Assembly: GCA_026706815.1 (NCBI GenBank)
Contig: JAPOYA010000041.1
Location: 1 to 64,000 of the forward strand
DNA: 64,000 nt
Source of the DNA: Acidimicrobiaceae bacterium
GTDB taxonomy: Bacteria; Actinomycetota; Acidimicrobiia; Acidimicrobiales; Aldehydirespiratoraceae
Reading direction: 5' to 3'
Below the pieces are notes generated by a model. The model saw only the letters and a list, made by a program, of their open reading frames with translations. It made no database searches and was not told where the DNA came from. Below are positions 18,706 through 27,456 of this stretch, in pieces (position 1 is the stretch's first letter; every line of letters begins with the position of its first letter). A program made the position numbers and the translations under genes.

Positions 18706-19656
18706 GTGGCCGCGCCCGTTGACGCCGACGAATCGGTGGTCCTCGACGAGTGCGCTGAGGATTTTCTGACCTGGCTGGTGATCGAGAAGGGTCGGGCGGC
18801 GAACACCCTTGAGTCGTATCGCCGGGACCTTCTTCGGTATCAAGATCACCTCAGTCGCCGCGGGGCGGACCCGCTCTCAGCCACTGGCGACGACATCGTG
18901 GCCTTCATCCAGGTCTTGCAGGGGTCGGGGTTGGCGGCTGCCTCTGTGACCAGGACTCTGGCCGCGGTGAGGGGGCTGCACCGGTTCTTGGCTGCCGAGG
19001 AGAAGCGGCTCGATGATCCCGCTGTCGATGTGGAGATACCTGCTGTCCCGCGGGGGTTGCCCAAGGCGTTGACCGTCGCCGAGGTTGCTTCGGTTATCGA
19101 CGCGGTCGTGGGCGACGATCGTGTGGCCCGTCGTGATCGTGCGATCCTCGAGACGCTCTATGGCACCGGCGCGCGTGTCTCGGAGCTCGTGAGTCTGTCG
19201 TTCGCCGACATTGATCTGCACGATGGGCTCATCCGCCTGCTGGGCAAGGGAGGAAAAGAACGCATCGTGCCGGTTGGACGACACGCCGCGTCGGCCTTGC
19301 AACAGTGGTTTGAACCCCAGGGGCGCCCGGCGATGGAACCGGGGCGTTGGGCTCGGCGCAGCGATGCCGATGCGGTGTTTCTCAACCAGAGGGGCTCTCG
19401 GCTCTCGCGGCAGGGCGCTTGGGGGGTTGTGCGCCGTTACGGGACCGAGGTGGGTCTTGGCGCCGAACTCTCGCCCCATGTGTTGCGCCATTCGTGTGCT
19501 ACGCACATGTTGGATCACGGTGCGGATATCCGAACCGTGCAGGAGTTGCTCGGCCATGTGTCGATTTCCACGACCCAGGTGTATACGAAGGTCTCCGTCG
19601 AGCGTTTGATGAACGTGTATCGCGCGGCCCATCCGCGGGCCACAGGCGCAGGCTGA
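18706..19656 (+). CDS. xerD: Site-specific tyrosine recombinase XerD
   Basis: The 316-aa recombinase resolves chromosome dimers at dif. The N-terminal SAM-like domain (FLTWLVIEKGRAANTLESYRRDL) is followed by the catalytic domain with Arg in GTGARVSEL, Lys in LLGKGGKER, HxxR in HVLRHSCATHML, GHVSISTTQ and the nucleophilic Tyr in VYTKV. The start GTG 18706 follows the Nudix stop by 3 nt. The chromosomal context with pyrG and scpAB supports XerD and not a phage integrase. Confidence 0.92.
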   Translation: MAAPVDADESVVLDECAEDFLTWLVIEKGRAANTLESYRRDLLRYQDHLSRRGADPLSATGDDIVAFIQVLQGSGLAAASVTRTLAAVRGLHRFLAAEEKRLDDPAVDVEIPAVPRGLPKALTVAEVASVIDAVVGDDRVARRDRAILETLYGTGARVSELVSLSFADIDLHDGLIRLLGKGGKERIVPVGRHAASALQQWFEPQGRPAMEPGRWARRSDADAVFLNQRGSRLSRQGAWGVVRRYGTEVGLGAELSPHVLRHSCATHMLDHGADIRTVQELLGHVSISTTQVYTKVSVERLMNVYRAAHPRATGAG

Positions 19657-19666
19657 TGGGCGCGTG

Positions 19667-20200
19667 ATGGGCGAATTCTGGCATCTGGCCAGCCGCTTTT
19701 TTGCGGCGTTGCCGAACCGCGGTCCTCGCGAAGCCGACCGCGTCTGGGTTGAGTCGGTGTTGTCTCAGCGGGAGTACGACTTGTGGGTGCGCCAATACCC
19801 TCCCGATCGCCGGCACAGCGCCTCGGTGGCTCGTCGAGTTGAGCGTCGGCTTGCCGGCGGACCGGCGCTGGAGGAGGGCGCACGATGGGTGCTGGCGTCG
19901 GCTCTGTTGCACGACATCGGCAAGATTGAGGCCGGCCTCGGTACCTGGGGCCGAGTGTTCGCCACCGTGATCGCCAAGATCGCCGGATCTGAGCGTGTCC
20001 TCCGATGGGTTCACGATGATGGCTGCCGGGGCAGGGTCAGCAGCTATCTGAGGCATCCCGGGATCGGTGCGGAACTGTTGCGCGGCGCGCGCAGCGACCC
20101 TCGCACCATCGCTTGGGCCGCCGAGCACCACGAACGACCCGACAAGTGGACGATCCCGCCCGAGTTCGCACAGGTGCTTCAGGAGTGCGACAACGATTGA
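19667..20200 (+). CDS. HD-domain phosphohydrolase-like protein
   Basis: The 177-aa protein has an HD motif in LLHDIGKIE (~residue 82) and a later AEHHE (~150), the arrangement of HD/HDIG metal-dependent phosphohydrolases. The substrate cannot be told from sequence. Start ATG 19667 (GTG 19664 is in frame directly before it) lies 10 nt after xerD, so it is probably in the same operon. It converges with trpS, with 31 nt between the two stops. Confidence 0.8.
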   Translation: MGEFWHLASRFFAALPNRGPREADRVWVESVLSQREYDLWVRQYPPDRRHSASVARRVERRLAGGPALEEGARWVLASALLHDIGKIEAGLGTWGRVFATVIAKIAGSERVLRWVHDDGCRGRVSSYLRHPGIGAELLRGARSDPRTIAWAAEHHERPDKWTIPPEFAQVLQECDND

Positions 20201-20231
20201 CGCGCCGGTTCGGGGACCTGCGGGTTCAAGC

Positions 20232-21215
20232 TCAAGATCCGGGGAGGAAGCCGATGTTGGACTTGGCGCGGGTCAAGGTCGCAGCTGCGATCGAGCGGGC
20301 CTTGTCGGCGCCGGTGCGCAGTAGCCGCGTGGTCTCGCCCGGGTCCGCTTCGAGTTCGGCGAAACGAGCCTGCAGAGGAGCGAGCAGATCCACGACCGCG
20401 GCGGAGGCGTCTGCTTTGAGCGGCCCGTATTGGGAGTACTCGCCCGCCAGTTCTTCGGGGTCTGCGTCGGTCGCGGCGCCGAGGATCGACAGGAGGTTGC
20501 TGACACCAGGTTTTCGGCTCACATCGAAGCGCACCTCGCCATCGTTGTCGGTGACCGCGCTGCGGATCTTCTTTTCGATCTGCCCAGGCTCGTCGAGCAG
20601 GTCGATGGTTCCCTTCGGCGAGTCAAGCGATTTCGACATCTTGTCGGTGGGTCGCTGGAGATCCATGACCCGTGCCCCCGCGCTGGGAATGACCGCGGTG
20701 GGCAGCACGAAGGTTTCGCCGTAGCGGTAGTTGAAGCGTTCGGCGATGTCCCGGGTCAGTTCGATGTGTTGACGTTGGTCTGCGCCTACGGGGACGTCGT
20801 TCGTGTCATAGAGCAGGATGTCGGCCGCTTGCAGCGCCGGATAGGTGAACAAACCGGCGGAGATGAACTCTTGACGGTCGGATTTGTCCTTGAACTGGGC
20901 CATTCGGGACAGTTCACCGAAAGACGCGGTGCACTCGAGCAGCCAGGCGCATTCGGTGTGCTCGCGCACATGGCTCTGCACGAACAAGGTGCAGACCTCT
21001 GGGTCGAGCCCGGCGGCTATCAACATCTGGGCGAGTCGCAGCGACTCTCTGCCGATCGCGCCGGGTTCTTGGGGGATGGTGATCGAGTGAAGGTCGACTA
21101 TGCAGAAGAAGGCGTCGGCGTCGTGTTGCACCTTGGCCCAGTTGCGGACCGCGCCGAGGTAATTTCCGAGATGGAGCCGGCCCGTGGGCTGAATGCCGGA
21201 CAAAACGCGCCTCAT
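20232..21215 (-). CDS. trpS: Tryptophanyl-tRNA synthetase
   Basis: The 327-aa class I aminoacyl-tRNA synthetase charges tRNA-Trp. HIGH-type motif PTGRLHLGNY lies at residues ~9-18 and KMSKS in TDKMSKSLDSPKG at ~195. I take ATG 21215 (MRRVLSG) as the start: it matches the family N-terminus and has TAGCCT 8 nt upstream. The open frame extends to 21740 but that stretch is antisense to scpA. It converges with the HD gene and diverges from scpA, so the two promoters share a ~90-bp region. Confidence 0.94.
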   Translation of the reverse strand: MRRVLSGIQPTGRLHLGNYLGAVRNWAKVQHDADAFFCIVDLHSITIPQEPGAIGRESLRLAQMLIAAGLDPEVCTLFVQSHVREHTECAWLLECTASFGELSRMAQFKDKSDRQEFISAGLFTYPALQAADILLYDTNDVPVGADQRQHIELTRDIAERFNYRYGETFVLPTAVIPSAGARVMDLQRPTDKMSKSLDSPKGTIDLLDEPGQIEKKIRSAVTDNDGEVRFDVSRKPGVSNLLSILGAATDADPEELAGEYSQYGPLKADASAAVVDLLAPLQARFAELEADPGETTRLLRTGADKARSIAAATLTRAKSNIGFLPGS

Positions 21216-21223
21216 TCCAGCGA

Positions 21224-21229
21224 AGGCTA
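21224..21229 (-). promoter_or_regulatory. Probable -10 element of trpS (TAGCCT)
   Basis: Read on the minus strand, TAGCCT ends 8 nt before the trpS ATG at 21215, the leaderless-type spacing seen repeatedly here. Confidence 0.5.
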
Positions 21230-21293
21230 CGCGCCGAAGTCGTCTTCGCCATGCCATCTCGCGGTATACCCGCTTATCGGCGGGGTCGTCTTC

Positions 21294-21299
21294 TAAGCT
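21294..21299 (+). promoter_or_regulatory. Probable -10 element of scpA (TAAGCT)
   Basis: TAAGCT ends 7 nt before scpA ATG 21307. It lies back to back with the trpS -10 element, giving a compact divergent promoter. Confidence 0.5.
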
Positions 21300-21306
21300 G
21301 ACGCCG

Positions 21307-22086
21307 ATGGCGTACGAGGTGCAGACTCCCATTTTCGAAGGCCCGTTCGACCTGTTGCTCCATCTGATCCTGAAACAGCAGGTCGAGTTGTACGACGTCA
21401 ACCTGAGCGAAATAGTCGATGCGTACCTGCAGCAGATCGAAACGATGGAAGAACTCGACCTTGAGATCGCAACGGAGTTTCTGTTGATTGCTGCGACGCT
21501 TGTGGAGTTGAAAACCCGTCGCTTGCTCCCCGAAGACGCCGAGGTCGACCTCGACGACGAGTTCAGTCTCTGGGAGGAGCGGGATCTGCTGTTGGCTCGG
21601 CTGGTCGAGTGCAAGGTGTTCAAGGACGCGGCGCTTGTTCTGCGCCGACTTTCTGCTGAGGCCGCTCGGTCGTATCCCCGCAGCGTCGGACCGGTGGAGG
21701 ACCATTTCATCGGACTCGCTCCCGATCTGTTGCGCAACACGACCCTTGAGGACCTGAGGGAGGCTTATGGGAGGGCCACCGCTCCCGAACCAGTTGCGCG
21801 AGTCGACCTGTCGCATGTCAGCCCGATCAAGATCACGGTTGCGAAAATCGTCGGAGACCTTGTTGAAGAGCTGCCGCGGCATGGTCGCATGACGTTCCGT
21901 CGACTCACCTCGGAACTGGTCGACCGCATCGAGATCGTCGTCTATTTCCTGGCGGTGTTGGAATTGTTCAAACGGGGCTTCGTTGAACTCGAGCAACCAG
22001 AGGCCTTCGGCGACATCGCGGTGGTTTGGGCAGGCGGCGCAGCGGAGTCCGTCGGCGTCATCGGCATCGATGACTACGAGGGTTGA
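21307..22086 (+). CDS. scpA: Segregation and condensation protein A
   Basis: The 259-aa kleisin of the SMC-ScpAB condensin. The N-terminal FEGPFDLLLHLILKQQVELYDV is diagnostic, followed by LLIAATLVELKTRRLLP. The C-terminal winged helix contains FRRLTSELVDRIEIVVYFLAVLELFKRG. Start ATG 21307 is supported by the family N-terminus and the -10 hexamer 7 nt upstream. scpB follows after 22 nt. The pair acts on the nucleoid with SMC in chromosome segregation. Confidence 0.93.
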   Translation: MAYEVQTPIFEGPFDLLLHLILKQQVELYDVNLSEIVDAYLQQIETMEELDLEIATEFLLIAATLVELKTRRLLPEDAEVDLDDEFSLWEERDLLLARLVECKVFKDAALVLRRLSAEAARSYPRSVGPVEDHFIGLAPDLLRNTTLEDLREAYGRATAPEPVARVDLSHVSPIKITVAKIVGDLVEELPRHGRMTFRRLTSELVDRIEIVVYFLAVLELFKRGFVELEQPEAFGDIAVVWAGGAAESVGVIGIDDYEG

Positions 22087-22108
22087 AGATGGTTGAGCAA
22101 GGTTGAAC

Positions 22109-22738
22109 ATGGTCGCAGAACACGTCCCGGGAGCTGTCGAGGCAATACTGCTGGTGGCAGAAGAGCCCCTGTCGCCCGAGCTGCTGGCGGAATTGGTCGG
22201 GTCCACGCCATTCGAGGTCGAAGAACTGTGTGCAGATCTGGCTGAACAGTACGCAGAGGCGGGCCGAGGTTTCACCGTCAAGCGAGTGGCGGGGGGATAC
22301 CGTTTCCAGACTGCTGCTGAACAGACTCCCTATGTCGAGCGTTACGTGCTCGAGGGTCAATCGTCGCGCCTGTCGGCGGCTGCGCTCGAGACCCTTGCCG
22401 TTGTCGCCTACAAACAGCCGGTGTCCAGAAATCAGATAGCGGCTATTCGAGGCGTCAACGTCGACGGCGTGGTGCGCACGCTGCAAGTACGGGGTTATAT
22501 CGATGAAGTTGCCCGCGACCCGGGGCCGGGTCAGGCGGTCCTCTATGGGACCACCCCTGCCTTCCTTGAGCGGATGGGCATTGACTCGGTGAGCGAACTG
22601 CTGCCGTTGGGGGAGTTCTTTCCGGCCCCGGAAGTCGTCGAGGCCCTTGAGCGGGGCCTTCACGTCGTGCCGGCCGACGAGTCGCTTGATGATGACGGCG
22701 CGCCGTTCCGTGAAGCGGGCGATGCAGAAACCACATGA
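22109..22738 (+). CDS. scpB: Segregation and condensation protein B
   Basis: The 209-aa protein has the two winged-helix domains of ScpB: AEHVPGAVEAILLVAEEPLS at the N-terminus, then SAAALETLAVVAYKQPVSRNQIAAIRGVN-type sequence (~90-120) and GRPVLY-like GQAVLYGTTPAFLERMG. It dimerises and binds the ScpA kleisin. Start ATG 22109 is preferred to the in-frame TTG 22103. It sits between scpA and rluB, as in many actinobacteria. Confidence 0.92.
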   Translation: MVAEHVPGAVEAILLVAEEPLSPELLAELVGSTPFEVEELCADLAEQYAEAGRGFTVKRVAGGYRFQTAAEQTPYVERYVLEGQSSRLSAAALETLAVVAYKQPVSRNQIAAIRGVNVDGVVRTLQVRGYIDEVARDPGPGQAVLYGTTPAFLERMGIDSVSELLPLGEFFPAPEVVEALERGLHVVPADESLDDDGAPFREAGDAETT

Positions 22739-22762
22739 TGCCGGTCACATGTCGGCGACCAC

Positions 22763-23500
22763 ATGAACCAGGGCGGTGAGCGACTCCAGAAGGTCTTGGC
22801 CCGTCACGGGTTCGGCAGCCGACGAGCTTGCGAAGAATTGATCGCTTCGGGTCGTGTGACGGTGGACGGTGACGTTGCGGTGCTCGGCCGCCGAGTCGAC
22901 GTCTCCTGCGACGAGGTCGCTGTCGACGGCGTCGCGGTCGGTGTGCGACCCGGCCTGGTGCACTACCTGTTGAACAAGCCCGCAGGAGTCATCAGCACCG
23001 CTGATGACACGCATGGTCGGCGGACTGTGGTCGATCTGGTTCCTTCGGAGCCGCGTGTATTCCCTGTCGGCCGCCTTGATGCCGATACTGAAGGCCTGCT
23101 GTTGTTGACCAACGACGGTGAGATGGCCCACCGGCTCAGTCACCCGTCATTCGGAGTGGACAAGGAGTATCTCGCGCAGGTCCAAGGCAGCCCGAGCCGC
23201 GCGGCCGTCCGCCGACTGCGTGAAGGTGTGACCCTCGACGATGGACCGACTGCGCCTGCCCGGGCCAACATCGTCGAAGCCAACCTCGTCAAGATCGTCA
23301 TCCATGAGGGTCGGAACCGGCAGGTCAGGCGAATGTGCGAGGCGGTCGGCCATCCGGTGGTTCGCCTGGTTCGCACTCGAATCGGGCCCTTGGTGGATCG
23401 TTCCCTCGCCCCCGGTGAGTGGCGGAAGCTGTCTGCGCTCGAGGTTAGGAGCCTGGAAGTGGCAGTCGACAGCGCCGGCGAGCAGTCCCGGAGGGCTTGA
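22763..23500 (+). CDS. rluB: Ribosomal large subunit pseudouridine synthase, RluB family
   Basis: The 245-aa RsuA/RluB-type enzyme. An N-terminal S4 domain (RLQKVLARHGFGSRRACEELI) is followed by the catalytic domain with the essential Asp in VGRLDADTEGLLLLTNDG and by HEGRNRQVRRMCEAVGHPV. It isomerises a uridine in 23S rRNA. The start is ATG 22763. The stop overlaps the tyrA ATG as TGATG. Confidence 0.92.
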   Translation: MNQGGERLQKVLARHGFGSRRACEELIASGRVTVDGDVAVLGRRVDVSCDEVAVDGVAVGVRPGLVHYLLNKPAGVISTADDTHGRRTVVDLVPSEPRVFPVGRLDADTEGLLLLTNDGEMAHRLSHPSFGVDKEYLAQVQGSPSRAAVRRLREGVTLDDGPTAPARANIVEANLVKIVIHEGRNRQVRRMCEAVGHPVVRLVRTRIGPLVDRSLAPGEWRKLSALEVRSLEVAVDSAGEQSRRA

Positions 23501-24606
23501 TGGATGCTGAAGCACAGTCGCCACGGGTAGCATCGCGGTCCGTGAACAGGGCGAGGACTGCGACGGTTGTCGGCGTGGGGCTGATTGGCGGCTCCGTTGC
23601 GCTGGTGTTGCGTCGTTCGGGTTGGCATGTCATCGGAGTCGACAATGACGAGACCCGCGCCCAGGAGGCATTGGCGGCCGAAGTCGTGGATGAGATGGGC
23701 GAATTGGGGACGTGCGACCTGGCAGTGATTGCCACGCCCGTCAACTCCATCGCGGAGCTGGCCCGGGCTGCGCTCGACGCTGGGGCTGCGGTGGTCACCG
23801 ATGTGGGCAGCGTGAAAGCGCCGATAGCCGAAGCGGTGGCCGACGGGCGTTTTGTTGCGGGTCACCCGATTGCGGGCAGCGAGCAAGACGGCGTGTTCGG
23901 GGCCTCAGCAGACATGTTCAGCGGCGCGGCCTGGGTGTTGTGCCCCACCGCAGCAACCGATGACGCCGCGTTCTCCCAGGTCAAAGAGATCGTCACCGCA
24001 GCAGGCGCGCAACCGATGGTGGTTTCGCCCGAGCGCCACGACCGGTTGGTCGCGGTCGTGTCCCATGTGCCGCATCTGACTGCGGCCACGCTGATGCGGG
24101 TGGCGGTCGGGCGCACGGACCGACAGAACGGACTGCTTCGCTTCGCCGCCGGGGGGTTCCGTGACATGACCCGTATTGCCGCGGGGCAACCCACGATCTG
24201 GCCCGCGATCTGTGCACAGAACTCAAGCGCGATAGTCGGCGTTCTCGACGATCTGATCTCGGAACTGGCCTCCTTGCGCGAGATCGTGGCTGAGGGCGAC
24301 GAGTTGCAGTTGTTGGCCCATCTCGAGGGAGCGCGGGTTGCCCGCCGGAATCTGCCGACAACAGCGCCTGCTCCTGAAGCACTGTCGGAGATGCGGGTTC
24401 CGGTGTTGGACCGTCCCGGTGAGTTGGCGGCAATCGCCATGCTGGCCACCGAGCTCGACGTCAACATCTACGATCTGGAGATCGCTCATTCGCCCGAGGG
24501 GCCACGCGGTGTTGTGGTGTTGCTGGTCGAGTCCGAGACGGCTGAGAGGCTGCAAAGCGCTCTGAGCGAGCAGGGTTACCGTCCGTCGATACAACCGCTG
24601 GGTTGA
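23500..24606 (+). CDS. tyrA: Prephenate dehydrogenase with C-terminal ACT domain
   Basis: The 368-aa NAD(P)-dependent dehydrogenase of tyrosine biosynthesis. The Rossmann motif VGVGLIGGSVAL (~residues 23-34) is followed by DVGSVK, AGHPIAGSEQDGV and SHVPHL. A C-terminal ACT domain (VPVLDRPGELAAIAML at about residue 300 onward) suggests feedback regulation by an aromatic amino acid. Start ATG 23500 overlaps the rluB stop; in-frame TTG 23497 is a weaker choice. aroA follows 16 nt later. Confidence 0.92.
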   Translation: MDAEAQSPRVASRSVNRARTATVVGVGLIGGSVALVLRRSGWHVIGVDNDETRAQEALAAEVVDEMGELGTCDLAVIATPVNSIAELARAALDAGAAVVTDVGSVKAPIAEAVADGRFVAGHPIAGSEQDGVFGASADMFSGAAWVLCPTAATDDAAFSQVKEIVTAAGAQPMVVSPERHDRLVAVVSHVPHLTAATLMRVAVGRTDRQNGLLRFAAGGFRDMTRIAAGQPTIWPAICAQNSSAIVGVLDDLISELASLREIVAEGDELQLLAHLEGARVARRNLPTTAPAPEALSEMRVPVLDRPGELAAIAMLATELDVNIYDLEIAHSPEGPRGVVVLLVESETAERLQSALSEQGYRPSIQPLG

Positions 24607-24622
24607 AGCCATTCGAGAAGCG

Positions 24623-25933
24623 TTGCGAGAAACCGTGCCTGCCGATCCTCTGAACATCAAGCCCCTCGACCGACCGCCCGATACGACGGTGGTGCTGCCG
24701 GGATCAAAGAGCATCACCAATCGCGCGTTGGTGACCGCGGCATTGGCACGCGGCACGACTCGGCTCTCCTCGGCGCTGTTTGCCGACGACACTCTGGCGA
24801 TGATCGACGGGCTTGGCGCCATGGGCGTGGGCTGCGTGCCCGACAGTGCTGACGGCTCGATGACCGTCGAGGGCTGCGGTGCTGAGTTCGCCGAGCGCGC
24901 CGGGTCTGGTGAAGCTCGTGTGGACGCGAGGCGTTCTGGGACCACGAGCCGTTTCCTGATGCCCGTGGCAGCGCTGAGAGGTGCGCCGACGGTGATCGAC
25001 GGCGACCGCCAGCTGCGGGGCCGGCCCATGGGCCACCAGATCGATGCACTGCGTCATTTGGGTGTGTCGGTCGAGGAACTGGGGCTCGCCGGTCGTCTGC
25101 CGGTGCGTGTCGCCGGACCGATCATTGGCCGCAGTTGCAGTATCGAAGGCGGCGCCAGCAGCCAGTTTGCATCTGGTCTGCTGCTGGCCGGCGGGGTGAG
25201 CGGTTTGTCGCTTGAACTCGCCGCAGACCCGGTCAGCTGGCCCTATCTGGAGATGACTGTCGCGGTGATGCAATCGTTCGGCGCGCACGTGGATTCAGCT
25301 GAGCCGCAGCGTTCGGCGCAGGGCCGAGTGTTGACCGCGGGCGGCGGCTACGAGAGTCCCGGCACCTACAACATCGAACCCGACGCCAGCACGGCATCGT
25401 ATTTTTTTGCCGCGGCCGCCATCGCCGGAGGCAGGGTGCGGGTTGAGGGACTCGGCAACTCATCGATTCAAGGCGATGTCGCCTTTGTGGATGTTCTCGC
25501 CCGGATGGGCGCGGAAGTGAGAATCGACGACAACAGCATCGAAGTGTCGGGCGGGGAGCTGCGGGGGGTCGATGTCGACCTCAGCGACATCTCCGATACC
25601 GCGCCGACGCTTGCGGTCGTCGCTGCTTTCGCCTCCGGAGTCACCACCGTGTCGGGAATCGGGTTTGTGCGTCACAAGGAGAGCGATCGTGTGGCCGGGC
25701 CGGTCAACGAACTCCGCCGTTGCGGCATCGACGCAGAGGAAACCGCTGACGGGTTCGTGGTGCGGCCTTCGGGCCTGCCGATCGGGGCTGCATTCGAGAC
25801 CTATCAGGACCATCGAATGGCGATGGCGTTCGCGTTGATCGGGTTGGTTGTCGAAGGAGTCTCGATCTGTGATCCTGGCTGTGTGGCCAAGACCTTTCCC
25901 GGCTATTTCGGCACGCTGGAGCAGCTTCGATGA
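24623..25933 (+). CDS. aroA: 3-phosphoshikimate 1-carboxyvinyltransferase (EPSP synthase)
   Basis: The 436-aa enzyme joins phosphoenolpyruvate to shikimate 3-phosphate in chorismate biosynthesis. Visible motifs are LPGSKSITNRAL (~27-38), DARRSGTTSRFL (~100), GDRQLRGRPM, DPDASTASYF-like EPDASTASYFFAAAA, KESDR and DHRMAMAFAL. A start at TTG 24623 has GAGAAG upstream; GTG 24635 is an in-frame alternative. It lies between tyrA and cmk, forming a tyrA-aroA-cmk run known from several bacterial groups. Confidence 0.94.
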   Translation: MRETVPADPLNIKPLDRPPDTTVVLPGSKSITNRALVTAALARGTTRLSSALFADDTLAMIDGLGAMGVGCVPDSADGSMTVEGCGAEFAERAGSGEARVDARRSGTTSRFLMPVAALRGAPTVIDGDRQLRGRPMGHQIDALRHLGVSVEELGLAGRLPVRVAGPIIGRSCSIEGGASSQFASGLLLAGGVSGLSLELAADPVSWPYLEMTVAVMQSFGAHVDSAEPQRSAQGRVLTAGGGYESPGTYNIEPDASTASYFFAAAAIAGGRVRVEGLGNSSIQGDVAFVDVLARMGAEVRIDDNSIEVSGGELRGVDVDLSDISDTAPTLAVVAAFASGVTTVSGIGFVRHKESDRVAGPVNELRRCGIDAEETADGFVVRPSGLPIGAAFETYQDHRMAMAFALIGLVVEGVSICDPGCVAKTFPGYFGTLEQLR

Positions 25934-25979
25934 CTGTGCTGGACGGCTCTTCTGTGGTGCGCCTGGTGCGGGTGCGGCT

Positions 25980-26630
25980 GTGAGAGTGATCGCCATCGAC
26001 GGTCCTGCAGGGTCCGGGAAGTCCACCGTGGCCCGCGCGGTCGCGGACCGCCTAGCTCTTCCGTATCTCGATACCGGGGCGATGTATCGGTCGGTTGCCT
26101 TCACGGTCCTGCGCGCGGCCGGCGATCCGGACGATCTTGAATTCTCAGCCAACGCGGCCCGTTCGATGGAACTCGACCTCAGCGACGATCGGGTTCTGGT
26201 GAACGGAGTCGACGCAACGCTGCAGATTCGAGGCCCCGAGGTGACCAGAGCGGTGAGCGCGGTGGCCGCCAATCCACTGGTGCGCCGCGAGATGGTCTCG
26301 CGTCAACGCGAGTGGGTCGAACGGCGAGGCGGCGGAGTGCTCGAGGGCCGCGACATAGGCACCGTGGTCTTTCCTGGCGCCGAGTTGAAGGTATATCTCA
26401 CTGCTGATGAGAGTGTCAGGGCGCAGCGGCGAGCCAAAGAGGTCACCGACCTCGACTACCAGACCGTTGCGGCGGACATCACAAGGCGCGACACAGTGGA
26501 CTCGACCCGGGACGTCGCTCCGTTGACCGAGGCCGATGACGCGATCATCATTGACACCACGAGGCTTACGATCGAAGAGGTTGTCACTCTGATAGTGGAA
26601 TTGTTGCCTTCGAGCGACGCGGAGCAGTGA
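25980..26630 (+). CDS. cmk: Cytidylate kinase
   Basis: The 216-aa (d)CMP kinase has P-loop IDGPAGSGKSTVAR (~5-18), LDTGAMYR, EGRDIGTVVFPGAELKVYLTA and the lid region RAQRRAKE. The start GTG 25980 gives the family N-terminus MRVIAIDG; the frame is open further into aroA but nothing upstream resembles Cmk. The stop overlaps the plsC-like gene by 4 nt (GTGA). Confidence 0.93.
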   Translation: MRVIAIDGPAGSGKSTVARAVADRLALPYLDTGAMYRSVAFTVLRAAGDPDDLEFSANAARSMELDLSDDRVLVNGVDATLQIRGPEVTRAVSAVAANPLVRREMVSRQREWVERRGGGVLEGRDIGTVVFPGAELKVYLTADESVRAQRRAKEVTDLDYQTVAADITRRDTVDSTRDVAPLTEADDAIIIDTTRLTIEEVVTLIVELLPSSDAEQ

Positions 26631-27367
26631 TCGCCCAGAAGATGGGCAAAGAAGCGACTTACGGATCCCAACAGGGGGAGACGCCGGCCCGTAGTCGCCA
26701 GTCATGGCCCGGCCGCCTCTTCTATCGCTGTTTCTGGGTGGTTGTCTATGTGTCGATCAAGCTGCTGTTCCGCCTGAGGGTCGAAGGCGCCGAGAACTTG
26801 CCCGACGGCCCGTTCGTGTTGTCTGCGGTCCATCGTTCGTTCGTCGACACTCCGATTGTCGGGGTCATCACGGGCAGGCGACTGCGATTCATGGGCAAGG
26901 AGAGCCTCTGGAACTCGAGGCTGCTGGGAACATTCCTGACAGTCATGGGCGGGTTCCCCGTTGAGCGGGGATCCGCGGATCGCACGGCTCTTCGGGCTGC
27001 GGGGGACGTGCTGGCCCTGGGTGAACCGCTGGTGATGTTTCCTGAGGGAACTCGTCAAGTCGGCCCTCGGCTTGATCGCAAGCTGGTCCTCGACGGCCCC
27101 GCTTTCGTAGCAGCCCGTGCCGGTGTGCCGATAGTGCCTCTGGGCCTCGGGGGCACGCCGAGCGCTCTGCCGGTGGGAGCGAAGATCCCCCGACCGGCCA
27201 AGGTGGTCGCGATCATCGGCGAGCCGATCGCACCGCCGGCCAAAGTCGACGGGAAGGTTCCTCGTCGGGCTGTGCGCGAGCTCTCCGAAGTGCTGTACCG
27301 CGAGCTGAGTGATCTCTTCATCGAAGCCCGCGTGGCCGCCGGCGACGAGCCGCCCCCAGCCGACTAG
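26627..27367 (+). CDS. 1-acyl-sn-glycerol-3-phosphate acyltransferase (PlsC-like)
   Basis: The 246-aa membrane-associated acyltransferase has an N-terminal hydrophobic segment (FYRCFWVVVYVSIKLLFRL), the catalytic HxxxxD in VHRSFVDTP and the FPEGTR motif (~145). It would acylate lysophosphatidic acid to phosphatidic acid at the cytoplasmic membrane. It starts at GTG 26627 within the cmk stop. cmk is followed here by an acyltransferase and not by der. It converges with ispH. Confidence 0.88.
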   Translation: MIAQKMGKEATYGSQQGETPARSRQSWPGRLFYRCFWVVVYVSIKLLFRLRVEGAENLPDGPFVLSAVHRSFVDTPIVGVITGRRLRFMGKESLWNSRLLGTFLTVMGGFPVERGSADRTALRAAGDVLALGEPLVMFPEGTRQVGPRLDRKLVLDGPAFVAARAGVPIVPLGLGGTPSALPVGAKIPRPAKVVAIIGEPIAPPAKVDGKVPRRAVRELSEVLYRELSDLFIEARVAAGDEPPPAD

Positions 27368-27456
27368 GCGCCGGTCTGTTCCCAGACGGTGCGGGTGTAG
27401 GCGGTGACTGCGCCGCGCCGGCAACAAGTCCCGTGCCGGAACCTGTTCGGCTGCGC

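Noticed and set aside
20430-21296. 288-codon plus-strand ORF opposite trpS
   Set aside because: It is antisense to a clear trpS gene and its translation resembles no protein; high-GC third positions keep the opposite frame open.
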